DNA of 64,000 nt from Rana temporaria (lineage: Eukaryota > Chordata > Amphibia > Anura > Ranidae): positions 24,041,686 to 24,105,685 of the forward strand of contig NC_053499.1 in NCBI RefSeq assembly GCF_905171775.1. The letters are read 5' to 3'. A program made the position numbers and the translations under genes. Below, in pieces: positions 1-10,432 of this stretch; the first letter of the stretch is position 1; each line of letters starts with the position of its first letter. The notes below the pieces were generated by a model that made no database searches, was not told where the DNA came from, and saw only the letters and a program-made list of their open reading frames with translations.

Positions 1-1593
1 TGATAGGTCAATCGGGTATTATCCTTGCATTGCAGGATAGAGGTAGGAAGGTGTGCCTTGACCCCAATACATGGAGTTGAAGGCCACCTTTTCACTCTCC
101 TCTACTTCCTTCTCCCCCACTTTATTTGATTTTTATCCCTTTTTTTGACACTTTTTTGTATTTTTTGTTTGTACACGGTTTGTTGCACTGTGACTGGTAG
201 GGTGTAGGTCCTCGGGCCTGCCCTGAAAGTCTTGGAAGGGGGTGGACATAGCCTTCTGGCTTAGTTTACCCTTTCTCTTGGGGTCTCCCTTCAGGGGAGC
301 CCCACCTAGTACTTGGGTGGGTCTGTTTTGGCAGAACCTCCAGAGAAAAGGGTCTGTCTGGTTTCGGCCAGATGGACCAAGTGTAAGTACCCTTGTCCCC
401 GTCTGGAGCCTAACACCCTGTGTGATTCAGGGCAAGGCCCTCTGATTTTAGTGGGCTTGTGTACACCCGTTGCATGCTTTTGTGTCACCTCTTTATGTTG
501 TGCACATTTTTTTGGCACCGGGTGACTTTTCTGAGTGTTTCACACGCCATGGGCTTTCGAAAAAAATAAAAAAACATGTAGGACTATCAGTGAAGCTCAG
601 AGAGGCACTGGAGAGACAGAAGCTACAAAGTGACCCAAAAGACACAGGAGAGGTCATCAGCAGTCCTATATTAAGGGTGGTAGGTGATCAAGACTTCCTG
701 GAAATCAGCGGTTTGGGTTCAATTATGATGGTCAACTTGGACTGTGGCATGGCACTGGGTTCTCTGGTGCTGGTGAAACCAGAGGAAATCGTGCCAACAG
801 AGCCAATAGTACCACAAGTGTTGCTGGAGTAAATAGGCTTCTCAAGGGAAAAGAGTAAAAACAACAAACTGTACAATGTAAGAGTTCCTGAAGAGGACAG
901 ACTCTGGCCTTGAAGCAATGTATTTAGAGGCAAATGAGAACGCAAAGTTTTCTACTGCACAAAACCCCTCTCTGATGCCCACTGAGATATAATGTTGAAG
1001 GCTCCTCTTTATTAATTCATTCAGTTGAACACAGTACTCCAACATTTAGCACTGCTTGGTAGGAACACATACTGATTGTTCCTTTTTGGCACTTAAATTG
1101 AAGACCTTCTGGACACAGGCAAAGGAATAATTCCTGACAGATGCATCTGGACACCCAGTGCTCAGCCACACATTTAGTCAATTGTTGTGTACCACCAACA
1201 CAACCCTTGCATTGCCTGTACTATTAAAAACTAGCATAGGCAAGTCATCTACACAACTACCACCCAATGAAGCCATTTAAACTACCAGTGTCTTTGGGGG
1301 TGGCAGTAATGAGCTCAAGAGCAGCAGCAGCTACCAACTTCTCTTCTGTAGTGCACCTATAAAGAAAGCCCCTCCACCCACATGAAAAGAATGTGCCAGG
1401 GGCTGGTTCTCCTTCAGGCCCTGCTGAGCTTCTGGGCCCCTTGGGATGCCTTCTGAAGGCAGCCATGATTATAAAGAAAAGAGAAGAGAACCCAAGACGT
1501 TAATAGAGAAGTAAAAAGTGTCTGCCAACTTATCCCATACCTGTCTGCCGATTTCACTGCTGTGCACACTTTGATTATGTGTATAGTAGAGAC
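1..1593. other. Leading sequence, no gene recognised
   Basis: I cannot assign this stretch. It holds a G/T-rich segment ending in an A-rich run near 560-575, then a mixed sequence with a plus-strand open frame at about 470-832 and a minus-strand open frame at 1257-1466. Neither frame shows a domain I recognise, a signal peptide or flanking splice sites, and both could be chance or decayed transposon. The A-rich run near 560-575 would suit the 3' end of a retroelement, but no TSD was found. Confidence 0.4.
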
Positions 1594-1597
1594 TTAA

Positions 1598-2545
1598 AGT
1601 GGTTGTAAACCTGTTCCAACCACTTTTACTTACAGGTAACCCTAGATTAAAGGGGTTGTAAAGGAAACATTTTTTTTCCCTAAATGGCTTCCTTTACCTT
1701 AGTGCAGTCCTCCTTCACTTACCTCATCCTTTCATTTTGCTTTTAAATGTCCTTATTTCTTCTGAGAAATCCTCACTTCCTGTTCTTCTGTCTGTAACTC
1801 CACACCGTAATGCAAGGCTTTCTTCCTGGTGTGGAGAAAGCCTCTTGAGGGGGGAGGGGGCGAGCAGGAGTGTCAGGACACCCACTAACACACAGCTCCT
1901 TTCTCTATCTGCAAAGTACAGAGTGTCCTGACTTGCCTGCTCGCCCCCTCCCCCCTCAAGAGGCTTTCTCCACACCAGGGAGAAAGCCTTGCATTACGGT
2001 GTTGAGTTACAGACAGAAGAAAAATAAGTGAGGATTTCTCAGAAGACATAAGGACAATTAAAAGCAAAATCGAAGGATGAGGTAAGTGACGTAGGACTGC
2101 ACTAGGGTAAAGGAAGCTATTTAGGGGGAAAAAATTCCTTTACAACCCCTTTAAAGCTTACATGTAGGTTCTCGAAATATCTCCCGAACCTCCACGGTTT
2201 AGGAGATATTTACAAATAAGGCGGGCGCCGATGTCTACAACGGCGCAGGCGCACTTTAGAAACCTTTAGAAACGGCGAGTGTGCGTTTCTAAAGGAGATC
2301 GTGCCATGACTGGCGGCTCCCGGGAGTGACGTCATTGCGGCTCCGGCCAATCACAGTGCCGGAGCCGCGATACCCGGAAGGAAGATGGACGCTTCGTGGA
2401 AGAGGGGACAGCGGTGACATAGCAGGCTTTGGTTTCGGGTAAGTGACACATAATGGGCTACTATGCGATGCATAGTAGCCCACTGTGCTTTACCTTTTGC
2501 AAGGAAACAAAGAGGAAGTAAAACCCATCAGGGTTTACTTCCTCT
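1598..2545. mobile_element. TTAA-flanked T2-like MITE (outer host of a nested element)
   Basis: The left end reads TTAAAGTGGTTGTAAACC and the right end is its inverted form, CTTCCTCTTTAA. TTAA at 1594-1597 and 2546-2549 fits the TSD. The interior holds two further palindromes, around 2452-2483 and 2508-2547. T2-type MITEs in frogs have TTAA duplications and TTAAAG-starting ends, so this is a non-autonomous member with no coding capacity. It is interrupted by the element at 1651-2150. Confidence 0.7.
1651..2150. mobile_element. TTAA-flanked T2-like MITE nested in the element at 1598-2545
   Basis: This 500-base element is almost entirely one long inverted repeat. Ends AGGGGTTGTAAAGG and CCTTTACAACCCCT lie between TTAA at 1647-1650 and 2151-2154. 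The arms match each other through the phrase around CTCAAGAGGCTTTCTCCACAC, with the turn near 1900. It has no coding capacity. Because it interrupts another TTAA element, it is the younger of the two. Confidence 0.8.
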
Positions 2546-2549
2546 TTAA

Positions 2550-3149
2550 AGCCCAAATTAACCCTTAGTTTAAATCAGCTACATACATTACAGGTGCATC
2601 AAAACAAAGGTGAGCAAAATATCACAGTTTGTTTTCTTTCTAAAACAGCCACAGCCTGAAAAGAAAAACCTATCCCCTGCCAGAATACCGCAGAATGGGA
2701 CCCTTGCTTTATGTGGGGAAGCAATAGTTCCATTTCAGAGGTTAGACAAGCATCCTACAGTAAACCTATAGCTCTGCAATCAGCAAAAGATCATGCTCCT
2801 CCCTGATTGCCTTGGAGAACTCTGACCCTGACTCAGCAGGGGCCATCAGACCTTTACAAAGAGATCCCTGCTTTCCCACCTGAAGTATAGGTCATATCAC
2901 ATTGGTGAGTATGGGGCTCGTTGTGTATGCTCACGTCTTTGCTCTCTTGGTGGCACTCGGCTCACAGATGCACCTCACACACAAATAACACATGAATTTG
3001 TCCAAGTGTATGAACCCCTAGAATTTTCCCAACGCAGATGCACAATAAAATCTCAGAATAAACCATTGTTCCGGTAGTTTCTGAATAGAGTAAAGAAGAG
3101 TTTTATGCTTTGTCCTGTTGTTTCCTTGTCAAGGAGATTTCCCCTCACA
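2550..3149. other. No gene or recognised repeat
   Basis: Mixed-composition sequence with no convincing open frame, splice pair or terminal repeat. It may be unique intergenic or intronic DNA, or old repeat too diverged to recognise by eye. Confidence 0.4.
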
Positions 3150-3581
3150 GTCACATCCCCTGTGGTCACTGGGACAAGAAATTAGTAGGAAGCTTCAGTA
3201 CTTTGGACACAAATAGCAGTAAAAACCTTACAGAAGTTCTAAGGCCTTCTGACTTTAACCCAAAATGATAAAAAAAAAAACAGGGGCGAGATCTCCAGCT
3301 GAGTGAAAGCCTCAGCTTTGTTCCTGTGAGAGGGGTGTGTCTCTTCCTCCAATCAGCTCTTAGAGCTCTCCTCACTGAGCTTTGCAGAGTGTAACTTTAG
3401 CTCTCCGTCACCTTTTTTCTGAACTTTCGGACAAGCTTTATAAAATTGCAATTTGATTGGATGCAGAGAAGAGAAGACTGCAGATAGAGGGATACAACTT
3501 ATGTAGGAGGATTTGTTTTATCTCTGTGTTTCAACGGAGGATGGTCCCTTCACTGGGTATATGTAAGGGTTTATAACCACT
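3150..3581 (-). mobile_element. TTAA-type MITE fragment, right end kept
   Basis: The right terminus TTATAACCACTTTAA (TTAA at 3582-3585) is the inverted form of the TTAAAGTGGTTGTAAACC end seen at 1594. The matching left end is missing, so the copy is truncated somewhere near 3150. A short A run at about 3268 is internal. There is no coding capacity. Confidence 0.5.
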
Positions 3582-3585
3582 TTAA

Positions 3586-3921
3586 GGATCTGGCAGAGGC
3601 CTACAGCACATAATCACGTGTGCCACGTTTCCTCAAACATGCACAGAAAACCTGAGATCTGGGACCTCCACAAGTGTGTGTCATCTTCGGGCAAGCATGA
3701 GGACATCCCACATGTGCACACATGTGCTGAAGTCTTTGTTGAGTCATGAAGGCTTTAGGTTTTAGGCACATCGGCACACGCATGGAATGCAGCGATGTGC
3801 ATGCGCCATGAGGCACGCCATTCTTGCTTAGGCACAAAGTCAAAAACACTTTTAAAAAATGTATGTAATTATTGGAAAGGAAGGGGGCTGGAGCCAAGTG
3901 CAAATAACTTATTTTTTGGGT
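3586..3921. other. No gene recognised
   Basis: Only short open frames are present. A loosely repeated CACATGTG/GCACACGCATG vocabulary around 3690-3800 gives local dyad symmetry. I see no element ends. Confidence 0.35.
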
Positions 3922-3925
3922 TTAA

Positions 3926-4393
3926 AGCTTTGTGTTTTTTCACCTCAATACATCCTATGCATTAAGGTGAAAAAACACCTTGCACCTTGCCCCCGTTTTA
4001 CTCACCTGAGCCACGAAACTCTGTGGGCTCGTTCCTGCAATGATTTCCCCCAGCTTGAGGAGGCTCGTCATTGGAGATTGATAGCAGCGCAGCCATTGGC
4101 TCCCGCTGCTCTCAATCACATCAATTACGCGGCGTGCCAGGGGGCGGGGTCGAGTGATACAGTCGGCGGCTATAGCCGCTGGCTGTATCACAGGAGCGCG
4201 CCCACAAGCTAACCCCCCTTGGGAGAGAGCTTCCCAAGAAGGGGGTTAGCTCTTGCGGGCAGGAGCCGAGACAGCCACCGAGGGACCCCAGAAGAGGATG
4301 ATCAGGGCCACTCTGTGCAAAATGAACTGCACAGTGGAGGTAAGTATGACATGTTTGTTATTTAAAATATATATATATACCTTTACAACCCCT
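3926..4393. mobile_element. TTAA-flanked MITE, T2-like
   Basis: The right end CCTTTACAACCCCT followed by TTAA (4394-4397) matches the right end of the 1651-2150 element. A TTAA at 3922-3925 is the likely left boundary, although the left terminus has diverged. The interior contains a palindrome around GGCTATAGCC (4168-4177) and a second one near 4210-4255. An (AT)n tract lies at about 4366-4378. Confidence 0.55.
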
Positions 4394-4397
4394 TTAA

Positions 4398-5186
4398 GGT
4401 CTGTTTTAATAACTTCTTTAAGGTAACACAACGTGTGTGCACAGGACCGCTTTGAATTCCTGCCATGATCAACATATATTTTGACTTGCAGATATAGAAA
4501 AATGTTTCCAACTATATATTTAACAGGCCTAAAATGAGAAAATAAGAGACATTCAATGTTCAGGTTTAAATACACTCTTTATAGTGTGAATAGCACTACT
4601 GTATTTGTCAACCTTCTTTAGGTAGCAGGGACTGGTGTTAATGGTTCAATGGTTTCTGTAAAGTGTTAGTACAATTCCAATAAGTAAAATAAATATTGGG
4701 TGAATGACTACCCATGCATGCTCATGATCTAGGCATATGACCTCCATTAATGGTCCTTAAACTGAAGACAATGGCACTTAGCCTCTGTCGCTCCTGCTGG
4801 CTTGAAGTTGTTTAATCTCCAACCCATGGTAAAACAAGCCATTAAACAACGGTGTTCTGGAAATGCCAGTTTAACGAGGTCTAGAACAAAGAAAACACAG
4901 AAAGAGCTTCAACATGACTTTGCCCTGGAGTGCAAGGGTCACATATAACTAGGTCTTGTTAAAAAATAAAAAAAAAGAGCCATCATGGTTAAACAGAAAA
5001 TTAAGTTTATGGACTTTGGACTTATAACGTGCAAACAATACACATCCTAACTTTTTGTAGATGTACTTTGAGTACATACAATACCAAATGGCTTATATAC
5101 TGTTTAGGGCTTGTTCACAAGGATGTCTGGTGGGGGGGGTGGGGGGTAAAAGCAGGCAGTCGAGCGATGGTTTTACTGCCCCTCCC
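4398..5186. other. AT-rich sequence without recognised genes
   Basis: No exon pair, RNA gene or element terminus is visible. A G-rich run at about 5131-5147 adjoins the truncated transposon that follows. Confidence 0.4.
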
Positions 5187-5828
5187 AGTAGATGGCTGCG
5201 GTGACCCTGGACTTAATGAAGCACAGTGGACCAACACTAGAAGACTGTGGAAACTTCACACTGGACTTTGAGCATCTTGCAGTGTGGCCTCTCCATTCTT
5301 CCTCCATACTCCGGGTCCTTAGTTTCCAAATGAGATGCAAAATTTGCTCTCATCAGAAAAGAGGACTTTGGACCACTGAGCAACAGACCAGGTGTGTTTT
5401 TCTTTAGCCCAGGTAAGACGCGTCTGATGTTTGTTGTTCAGGATTGGCTTGACAAGAGGATTACGACATTTGAAGCCCATGTCCAGGATCCGTCTGTGTG
5501 TGGTGGCTCTTGATGCACTGACTCAGCCTCAGTCCACTCCTTGTGAAAGCCCCCAACACCTTTGAATGGCCTTTTCCTGACAAATCCTCTCCAGGCAGCG
5601 GTCATCCCTGCTGCTTGTGCACCTTTTTCTTCCACACTCTTCCCTTCCACATAACTTTCTAATAATGTGCTTTGATACAGCACTTTGGGAACATCCAGCT
5701 TCTTTTACAATTACCTTTCGTGGCTTTCCCTCCTTATGGAGGGTGTCAATTATGGTTTTCTGCACAACTGTCAGGTCAGCAGTCTTTCCCATGACTGTGA
5801 TTCCTACTGAACCAGACTGGGAGACCAT
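5187..5828 (-). pseudogene. Tc1-like transposase pseudogene
   Basis: Translation starts at the minus-strand ATG at 5828. It shows the Tc1-family N-terminal helix-turn-helix, with phrases such as MGKTADLTVVQKTIIDTLH and GCSQSAVSKH. The frame breaks after about 100 codons and resumes in another minus frame, where RPFKGVGGFHKEW can be read. Further down the FSDESKF segment carries the first catalytic aspartate of the DD34E triad (around 5345-5365), followed closely by an in-frame stop. The second aspartate and the glutamate lie beyond the truncation at about 5187. A full family member has about 340 residues; roughly the first 210 are represented. This is a dead copy, identified from sequence motifs and general knowledge of the family. 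Confidence 0.85.
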
Positions 5829-6227
5829 TTAAAGGCTCAGGAACCCTATGCAGGTGTTATGGCTTAATAGCTGATTAGAATGGGACACTTTGAGCCTAGA
5901 ATATTGCACCTTTTCACAATATTCTAATTTTCGGAGATTGTGGATTTGGGGTTTTCATGAGCTGTAAGCCATAATCATCACAATTATGACAAATCACGGC
6001 TTGAACTATCTTGCTTTGCATGTAAGGAGTCTATCTCGCATATTAGTTTCACCTTTTAAGTTGCATTAGTGAAATAAATGAGTATTTATTAAATAAATAT
6101 GAAAAACATAAATTTTGTATTTATATTTTTTTGGTTGAACATTTTGGTAGCGCTTTAGTACCTTATTGTTTATTTAGTGAAATAAATGAACTTTTGTACG
6201 ATATTCAAATTTTTCGAGTATCACCTG
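5187..6227 (-). mobile_element. Truncated Tc1-like transposon
   Basis: The element reads on the minus strand. Its 5' terminal inverted repeat lies at 6196-6227 and starts CAGGTGATACTCG, next to TA at 6228-6229, the usual Tc1/mariner target. It continues through a leader rich in AATAAAT and then into a transposase remnant. Homology stops at about 5187 in the middle of the catalytic region, so the 3' part and second terminal repeat are gone. It cannot encode active transposase. Confidence 0.85.
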
Positions 6228-6278
6228 TATCTGTGATGTCATGTAACCAGGTTGGTTTAATAAAAATTATAGTGTGTG

Positions 6279-7148
6279 GGGGGGGTTGTTCCAGTAAAGC
6301 TTAAAGCGGTAGTTCCCCCTCCAAATTTGTTTTACCCTTAGTCTGATGCTCATTTTGTCTAGGGGAATCGGCTAGTTGTTTTAAAATCGACGCTGTACTT
6401 ACCGTTGTAGAGAGCGATCTTCTCCGCCGCTTCTGGGTTTGGTCTTCGGGGATGGGCGTTCCTTCTTGATTGACAGTCTTCTGACAGGCTTCTGACGGTC
6501 GCATCCATCGCGTCACGATTTTCCGAAAGTAGCCAAACGTCGGTGCGCAGGCGCCGTATAGAGCCGCGCCGACGTTCGGCTTCTTTCGGCTACTCGTGAC
6601 GCGATGGATGCGACCGTCGGAAGCCTGTCAATCAAGAAGGAATGCCCACTCCCGAAGACCCATACCCGGAAGCGGCGGAGAAGATCGCTCTCTACAACGG
6701 TAAGTACAGCGTCGATTTTAAAACAACTAGACGATTCCCCTAGACAAAATGAGCATCAGACTAAGGGTAAAAATAATTTGGAGGGGGAACTACCGCTTTA
6801 ACTTGGGTTTTCAGTTACTAGAGACACAAGCTTTTAGAACCCATTAGGTTCATTCTTCAAGCATTGTGCAACATAATGCTTGAGGACGATATCCAACAGT
6901 TCCAAAAGTTTAGTTAGCCAATATAGGGATTGCATGAATTCCCATCTTTCCATTATAGGGGGGGGGGGGGTAGATCTAGTAAAGCTGAACTTGGGTTTTC
7001 AGTTACTAGAGACACAAGATTTCAGAACCCATTAGGTTCATTCCTCAAGCATTGTGCAACATAATGCTTGAGGACCAAACCCAACAGTTCCAAAAGTTTA
7101 TAAAAGTTCCAAACTATAGGGATTGCATGAATTCCCATCTTTCCATCG
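6279..7148. repeat. 188-base tandem duplication, first unit split by a MITE
   Basis: The phrase CTTGGGTTTTCAGTTACTAG recurs at 6802 and 6990. The two units stay alignable through GCATGAATTCCCATCTTTCC (ending about 6951 and 7145), with small differences and an extra segment in unit 2. The upstream edges also match: a G-rich run then CAGTAAAGC before 6301, and a G-rich run then TAGTAAAGC before 6987. Unit 1 carries TTAA where unit 2 has TGAA, and the element at 6305-6797 sits at that point. Confidence 0.8.
6305..6797. mobile_element. TTAA-flanked palindromic MITE (AGCGG type)
   Basis: This 493-base near-perfect inverted repeat lies between TTAA at 6301-6304 and 6798-6801. Ends read AGCGGTAGTTCCCCC and its complement. 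The arms share GGAATCGGCTAGTTGTTTTA, and the turn lies near 6550-6590. Short open frames on both strands are mirror translations of the two arms, not genes. A close relative occurs at 9786-10303. Confidence 0.85.
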
Positions 7149-7239
7149 CAAAGGTTTATTTAAAAAAACAAAAATGTGTCCATGGTTATGAACAGACTCC
7201 AAGACTGAAGTTGGCAATGTAGAATGTACATTACACATA

Positions 7240-7499
7240 TGTTTCTTCTGGCCCCTCTTGACCATTGAGTACGTGAGGGGTTAAGACATCCTTGCCCTAT
7301 TATCCTGGTTTCCCGGGGGCCACCGGGTGTGACATGTTCCAGGACATTACAGCTAGGTACTCAGCCAGATCTGGCACAGCTGGATGATGTGAAATGGCTA
7401 TAGTGTAGCCCACATCCCCTCCCTTCCCTTTCCAGGAGCAGCACCACCACCTCCTTCCCTATTCTTCTCACTCTAGGGGGAGGGTCGGAGCTGGGCAGA
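7240..7499 (+). promoter_or_regulatory. Candidate mdk promoter region
   Basis: This stretch is free of the repeat families that fill the surroundings. It carries C/T-rich tracts (around 7409-7435) and a GGGGGAGGGTCGG box (7477-7489), as seen in TATA-less vertebrate promoters. No TATA box is evident. The assignment depends on the leader exon proposed just downstream and is inference. Confidence 0.3.
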
Positions 7500-7669
7500 G
7501 TTTGGGAGAAAACTCCCTACTGGTGTCAGCTGAGCAGATAATTGAAAGGTTTCTGTCCGACTAGCTGAAACTAGTTGGGAGAACACAAAGGAGGAGATAA
7601 GGGGAGCAGAGCACTGCTGGCTGAACTCAATTCAGAGTGAGGAGGCTGTGAACAGAGGCAACCAAGCAG
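7500..7669 (+). other. mdk: Candidate non-coding first exon of mdk
   Basis: The first coding exon begins only one base before its ATG, so mdk transcripts need an upstream leader exon. This segment ends in CAG|GTAAGC at 7669/7670, a strong donor, contains no ATG in its last 110 bases, and lies in low-repeat sequence. Joined to the acceptor at 36497 it gives CAGG-ATG-G, a good initiation context, though any exon ending in AG would. The start of transcription is not fixed. The implied intron is about 28.8 kb. Another exon nearer the gene cannot be excluded. Confidence 0.4.
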
Positions 7670-8706
7670 GTAAGCAGCACTAACTAGTTGTGTCCTAATT
7701 GCCCCTTTTACTGCTCAAACTTTTTAGCACTTTTTCAGCCAGTTAAAATAACAGAGTAGCGCCGTTTCTATTCTCTCTAGTATTTTCAGGGTTAGCCCAA
7801 GGTTTTTTAAAATATCTTCCATGGATTTAAAAATAATCTGAACGGTCTGGTGAGAGCTTATGATGGCCAAACACGTATTGACAGGATCATTCAGTTGATC
7901 ATTTAAAGCAACTCAACTGATTGACTTTGATAAAAATTACAAACCAAAGACCCCCCCCCCCCCCCCATTCAATTAATCATTTAGTGCAACTTAACTGATC
8001 GACTTTAATAAAAAAAAACATCGAATCTCTTCAACTGATTTTGACTGTCAAGTCGATCAGCTGTGGTGGAGTTTTGAGAATCTCTTATGATTGATCGGAA
8101 AAAAAAATATGTTTGTGTGTGTCAGGGAAAAAAAAATGTAAAATAAACAGTTGTTTTGAAATTTTGAATTGTTTTACATTATTGACTATTTTATAGTTTA
8201 GATTTATGACTGGTAGATTTCTTTTTTTCTATTGCTATTTGACCATCGCAAAATGCAGAACAATACCACGTGTTACGTTGTAACCAATGATAAATCACTT
8301 TTGTGTACGTTCACTCATAACTAGCTCAAATGCAAATGTGTGACCACTATCAAGATTAACACCTAAGCAATACAGACCACGTATCCTAAGTGTGTGTCTC
8401 TATTTCAACCGATTGTAAAATCTTTGTACTTAATTTAAGATCATTCCGTTTTCTCTGTAGGAGAAAAACCAACCCCACAATTAAAGGTTTTATAATAGAA
8501 AGAGATTATGTAGATTGATTGTGGGATTAGTGCTAATTAGTTTGTGTTTGGGCATGGAGTTGTCTCATTTTGTCAAAAAAAACTGAGTTGCTGACTTACC
8601 AGCATTTTGGAAAATCTTTTCAACCAGCCCAAGACGTTCTCTATCTTCTGTGCTAGTTGGTTATCTCCAAGCTCACATTAAATAGATATACAGAATACTG
8701 CATATA
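7670..8706. other. Presumed intronic sequence with a poly-C tract
   Basis: A run of about 15 C at roughly 7952-7966 splits two similar segments. ATTCAGTTGATCATTTAAAGCAA (about 7889) and ATTCAATTAATCATTTAGTGCAA (about 7968) look like a short diverged duplication about 80 bases apart. No open frame or exon is recognisable. Confidence 0.4.
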
Positions 8707-9235
8707 CAGTAAAACCTTGGCTTGAGAGTTATGCCGTGTACACACGATGGGTCAATCCGATGGGAACGGTCTGGTGGACCGTTTTCATCAGACCAAACCG
8801 ATCGTGTGTGGGCCCCATCGATTATTTATCCATCGGTTAAAAAATTTGAAACTTGTTTTTTAAAATTAATCGATGGATACCTAACCGATAGAAAAAAAAA
8901 TGATCGTTTGTAGGCACGTCCATCGGTTAAAAATCCACGCATGCTCAGAATCAAGTCGACGCTTGCTTGGAAGCATTGAACATTTTTTTCAGCACGTCGT
9001 TGTGTTTTACGTCACCGCGTTTTGACACAATCGTTTTTTTAACTGATGGTGTGTAGGCACGACTGATCATCAGTCAGCTTCATCAGTTAACTGATGGAAA
9101 AATCCATCAGACCGTTCTCATCGGATTGACCAATCGTGTGTACAGGGCATAACTTAGTTTAAAAGCGTTTTGCAAGATGAGCAAAATGTTTTAATAAATT
9201 TTGCCTTGATATACAAGGATTGCATTGCTGGTAAG
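8707..9235. mobile_element. CAGTAAAACCTTGG (mariner-like) MITE, right part lost
   Basis: The left end, TA then CAGTAAAACCTTGG (8705-8720), matches the intact copy at 12036-12597. The phrase GTTTTGCAAGATGAGCAAAATG is shared, here after an insertion. The right terminal repeat is absent and homology stops near 9235. The element at 8732-9149 interrupts it. Confidence 0.7.
8732..9149. mobile_element. GTACACACG-family MITE (TWA target)
   Basis: Ends TGCCGTGTACACACGATGG and the complement of TCGTGTGTACAGGGCA define a 418-base element. Flanks are TTA (8729-8731) and TAA (9150-9152). The uninterrupted relative at 12060 has TAACTTGG here, so the target was TAA and one flank has mutated. The interior holds palindromes built on ATCGGTTA/TAACCGAT. 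It is non-coding. Confidence 0.8.
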
Positions 9236-9542
9236 AGTTGGGTATGTTCCTTATACAAATAAAACCTACGGTCCATTTGTAGTAAGCCAAATATAATTTT
9301 TAGCATCTATTCTTGTTCTCTGGTGTTCTAAGGGCACAAAAATATTCAAAAATATTTTATCCAAATCAAATATAAAGTTACAGACCAAGTCAGTAGTCAA
9401 ATCTTGGTGGAATATGAAATACAATGAAGTCAAGGGCAAGACAAGGACAGTATCATACCTTGACCTGGGCATAGATCAGACTAATCTTGGGTATATATCA
9501 GACCAGATTTAGGTTCTATTGCACACTGTGCAAATTTTACCA

Positions 9543-10432
9543 GTATTAATATATTATTATACAGGATTTATATAGCGCCAACAATTTGCGCAGCGCTTAA
9601 CAAAATGAAGGCAGACATTACAGTTACATTACAATTTGGTACAAGAGGAATCAGAGGGCCCTGCTCATTAGAGCCTACAATCTAGGAGGGAGGGTCAATT
9701 GATACAAAAGTTAATAGCTGTGGGGGATGAGCTGATGGAGAAAGTAAAACAGTGTATTAGTTAGAAGCAGGCTAGGCTTCTTTAAAGCGGGGGTTCACCC
9801 GTACATAACACTTTTTCCCCTTAGATGGATGCTCGTTTTGTCTAGGGGAATCGGCTAGTTGTTTTAAAATATGAGCTGTACTTACCGTTTACGAGATGCA
9901 TCTTCTCTGCCGCTTCCGGGTATGGGCTGCGGGACTGGGCGTTCCTATTTTGATTGACAGTCTTCCGAGATGCTTCCGACGGTCACATCCATCGCGTCAC
10001 GATTTTCTGAAAGAAGCCGAACGTCGGTGCGCAGGCGCAGTATAGAGACGCACCGACGTTCGGCTTCTTTCGGCTACTAGTGACGCGATGGATGCGACCG
10101 TCGGAAGCCTCTCGGAAGACTGTCAATCAAGAAGGAACGCCCGCTCCCGAAGACCCATACCCGGAAGCGACGGAGAAGATGCATCTCGAAAACGGTAAGT
10201 ACAGCTCATATTTTAAAACAACTAGCCGATTCCCCTAGACAAAACGAGCATCCATATAGCATCCATCTAAGGGGAAAAATTGTTTTATGGGTGAACTCCC
10301 GCTTTAAAGAGAAGGGTTTTCAGGGATCGTCTAAAAATGGATAGATTAGAGGACAGTCGGACAGATTGGAGTAGGGAGTTCCAAAGGATGGGAGAAGCTC
10401 TGGAGAAATCCTGGAAGCGAGCATGGGAGGAG
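9543..10432 (-). mobile_element. LINE 3' end (non-LTR), interrupted by a MITE
   Basis: The minus strand encodes the C-terminus of a non-LTR reverse transcriptase. ILWNSLLQSV and FRRSLKTLLFKEA can be read from about 10415 to 10308. This is followed by a 3' tail that on the plus strand starts TATTATACAGGATTTATATAGCGCC at about 9555. The related copy at 16088-16500 has the same order. Copy B of the surrounding duplication goes straight from TTTTACC to ATGGTGG at this place, which marks the insertion. It is 5' truncated, as is usual for LINEs. Confidence 0.75.
9786..10303. mobile_element. TTAA-flanked palindromic MITE (AGCGG type)
   Basis: A 518-base inverted repeat sits between TTAA at 9782-9785 and 10304-10307, with ends AGCGGGGGTTCACCC and complement. 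Its arms share GGAATCGGCTAGTTGTTTTA and the GACGTTCGGCTTCTTTCGGC phrase with the element at 6305-6797, so they are one subfamily. It interrupts the LINE fragment just after its FKEA-coding segment. Confidence 0.85.

Noticed and set aside
1257..1466. 69-codon minus frame as a conserved gene
   Set aside because: I recognise no domain, there are no flanking splice sites, and the length is within chance for this window.
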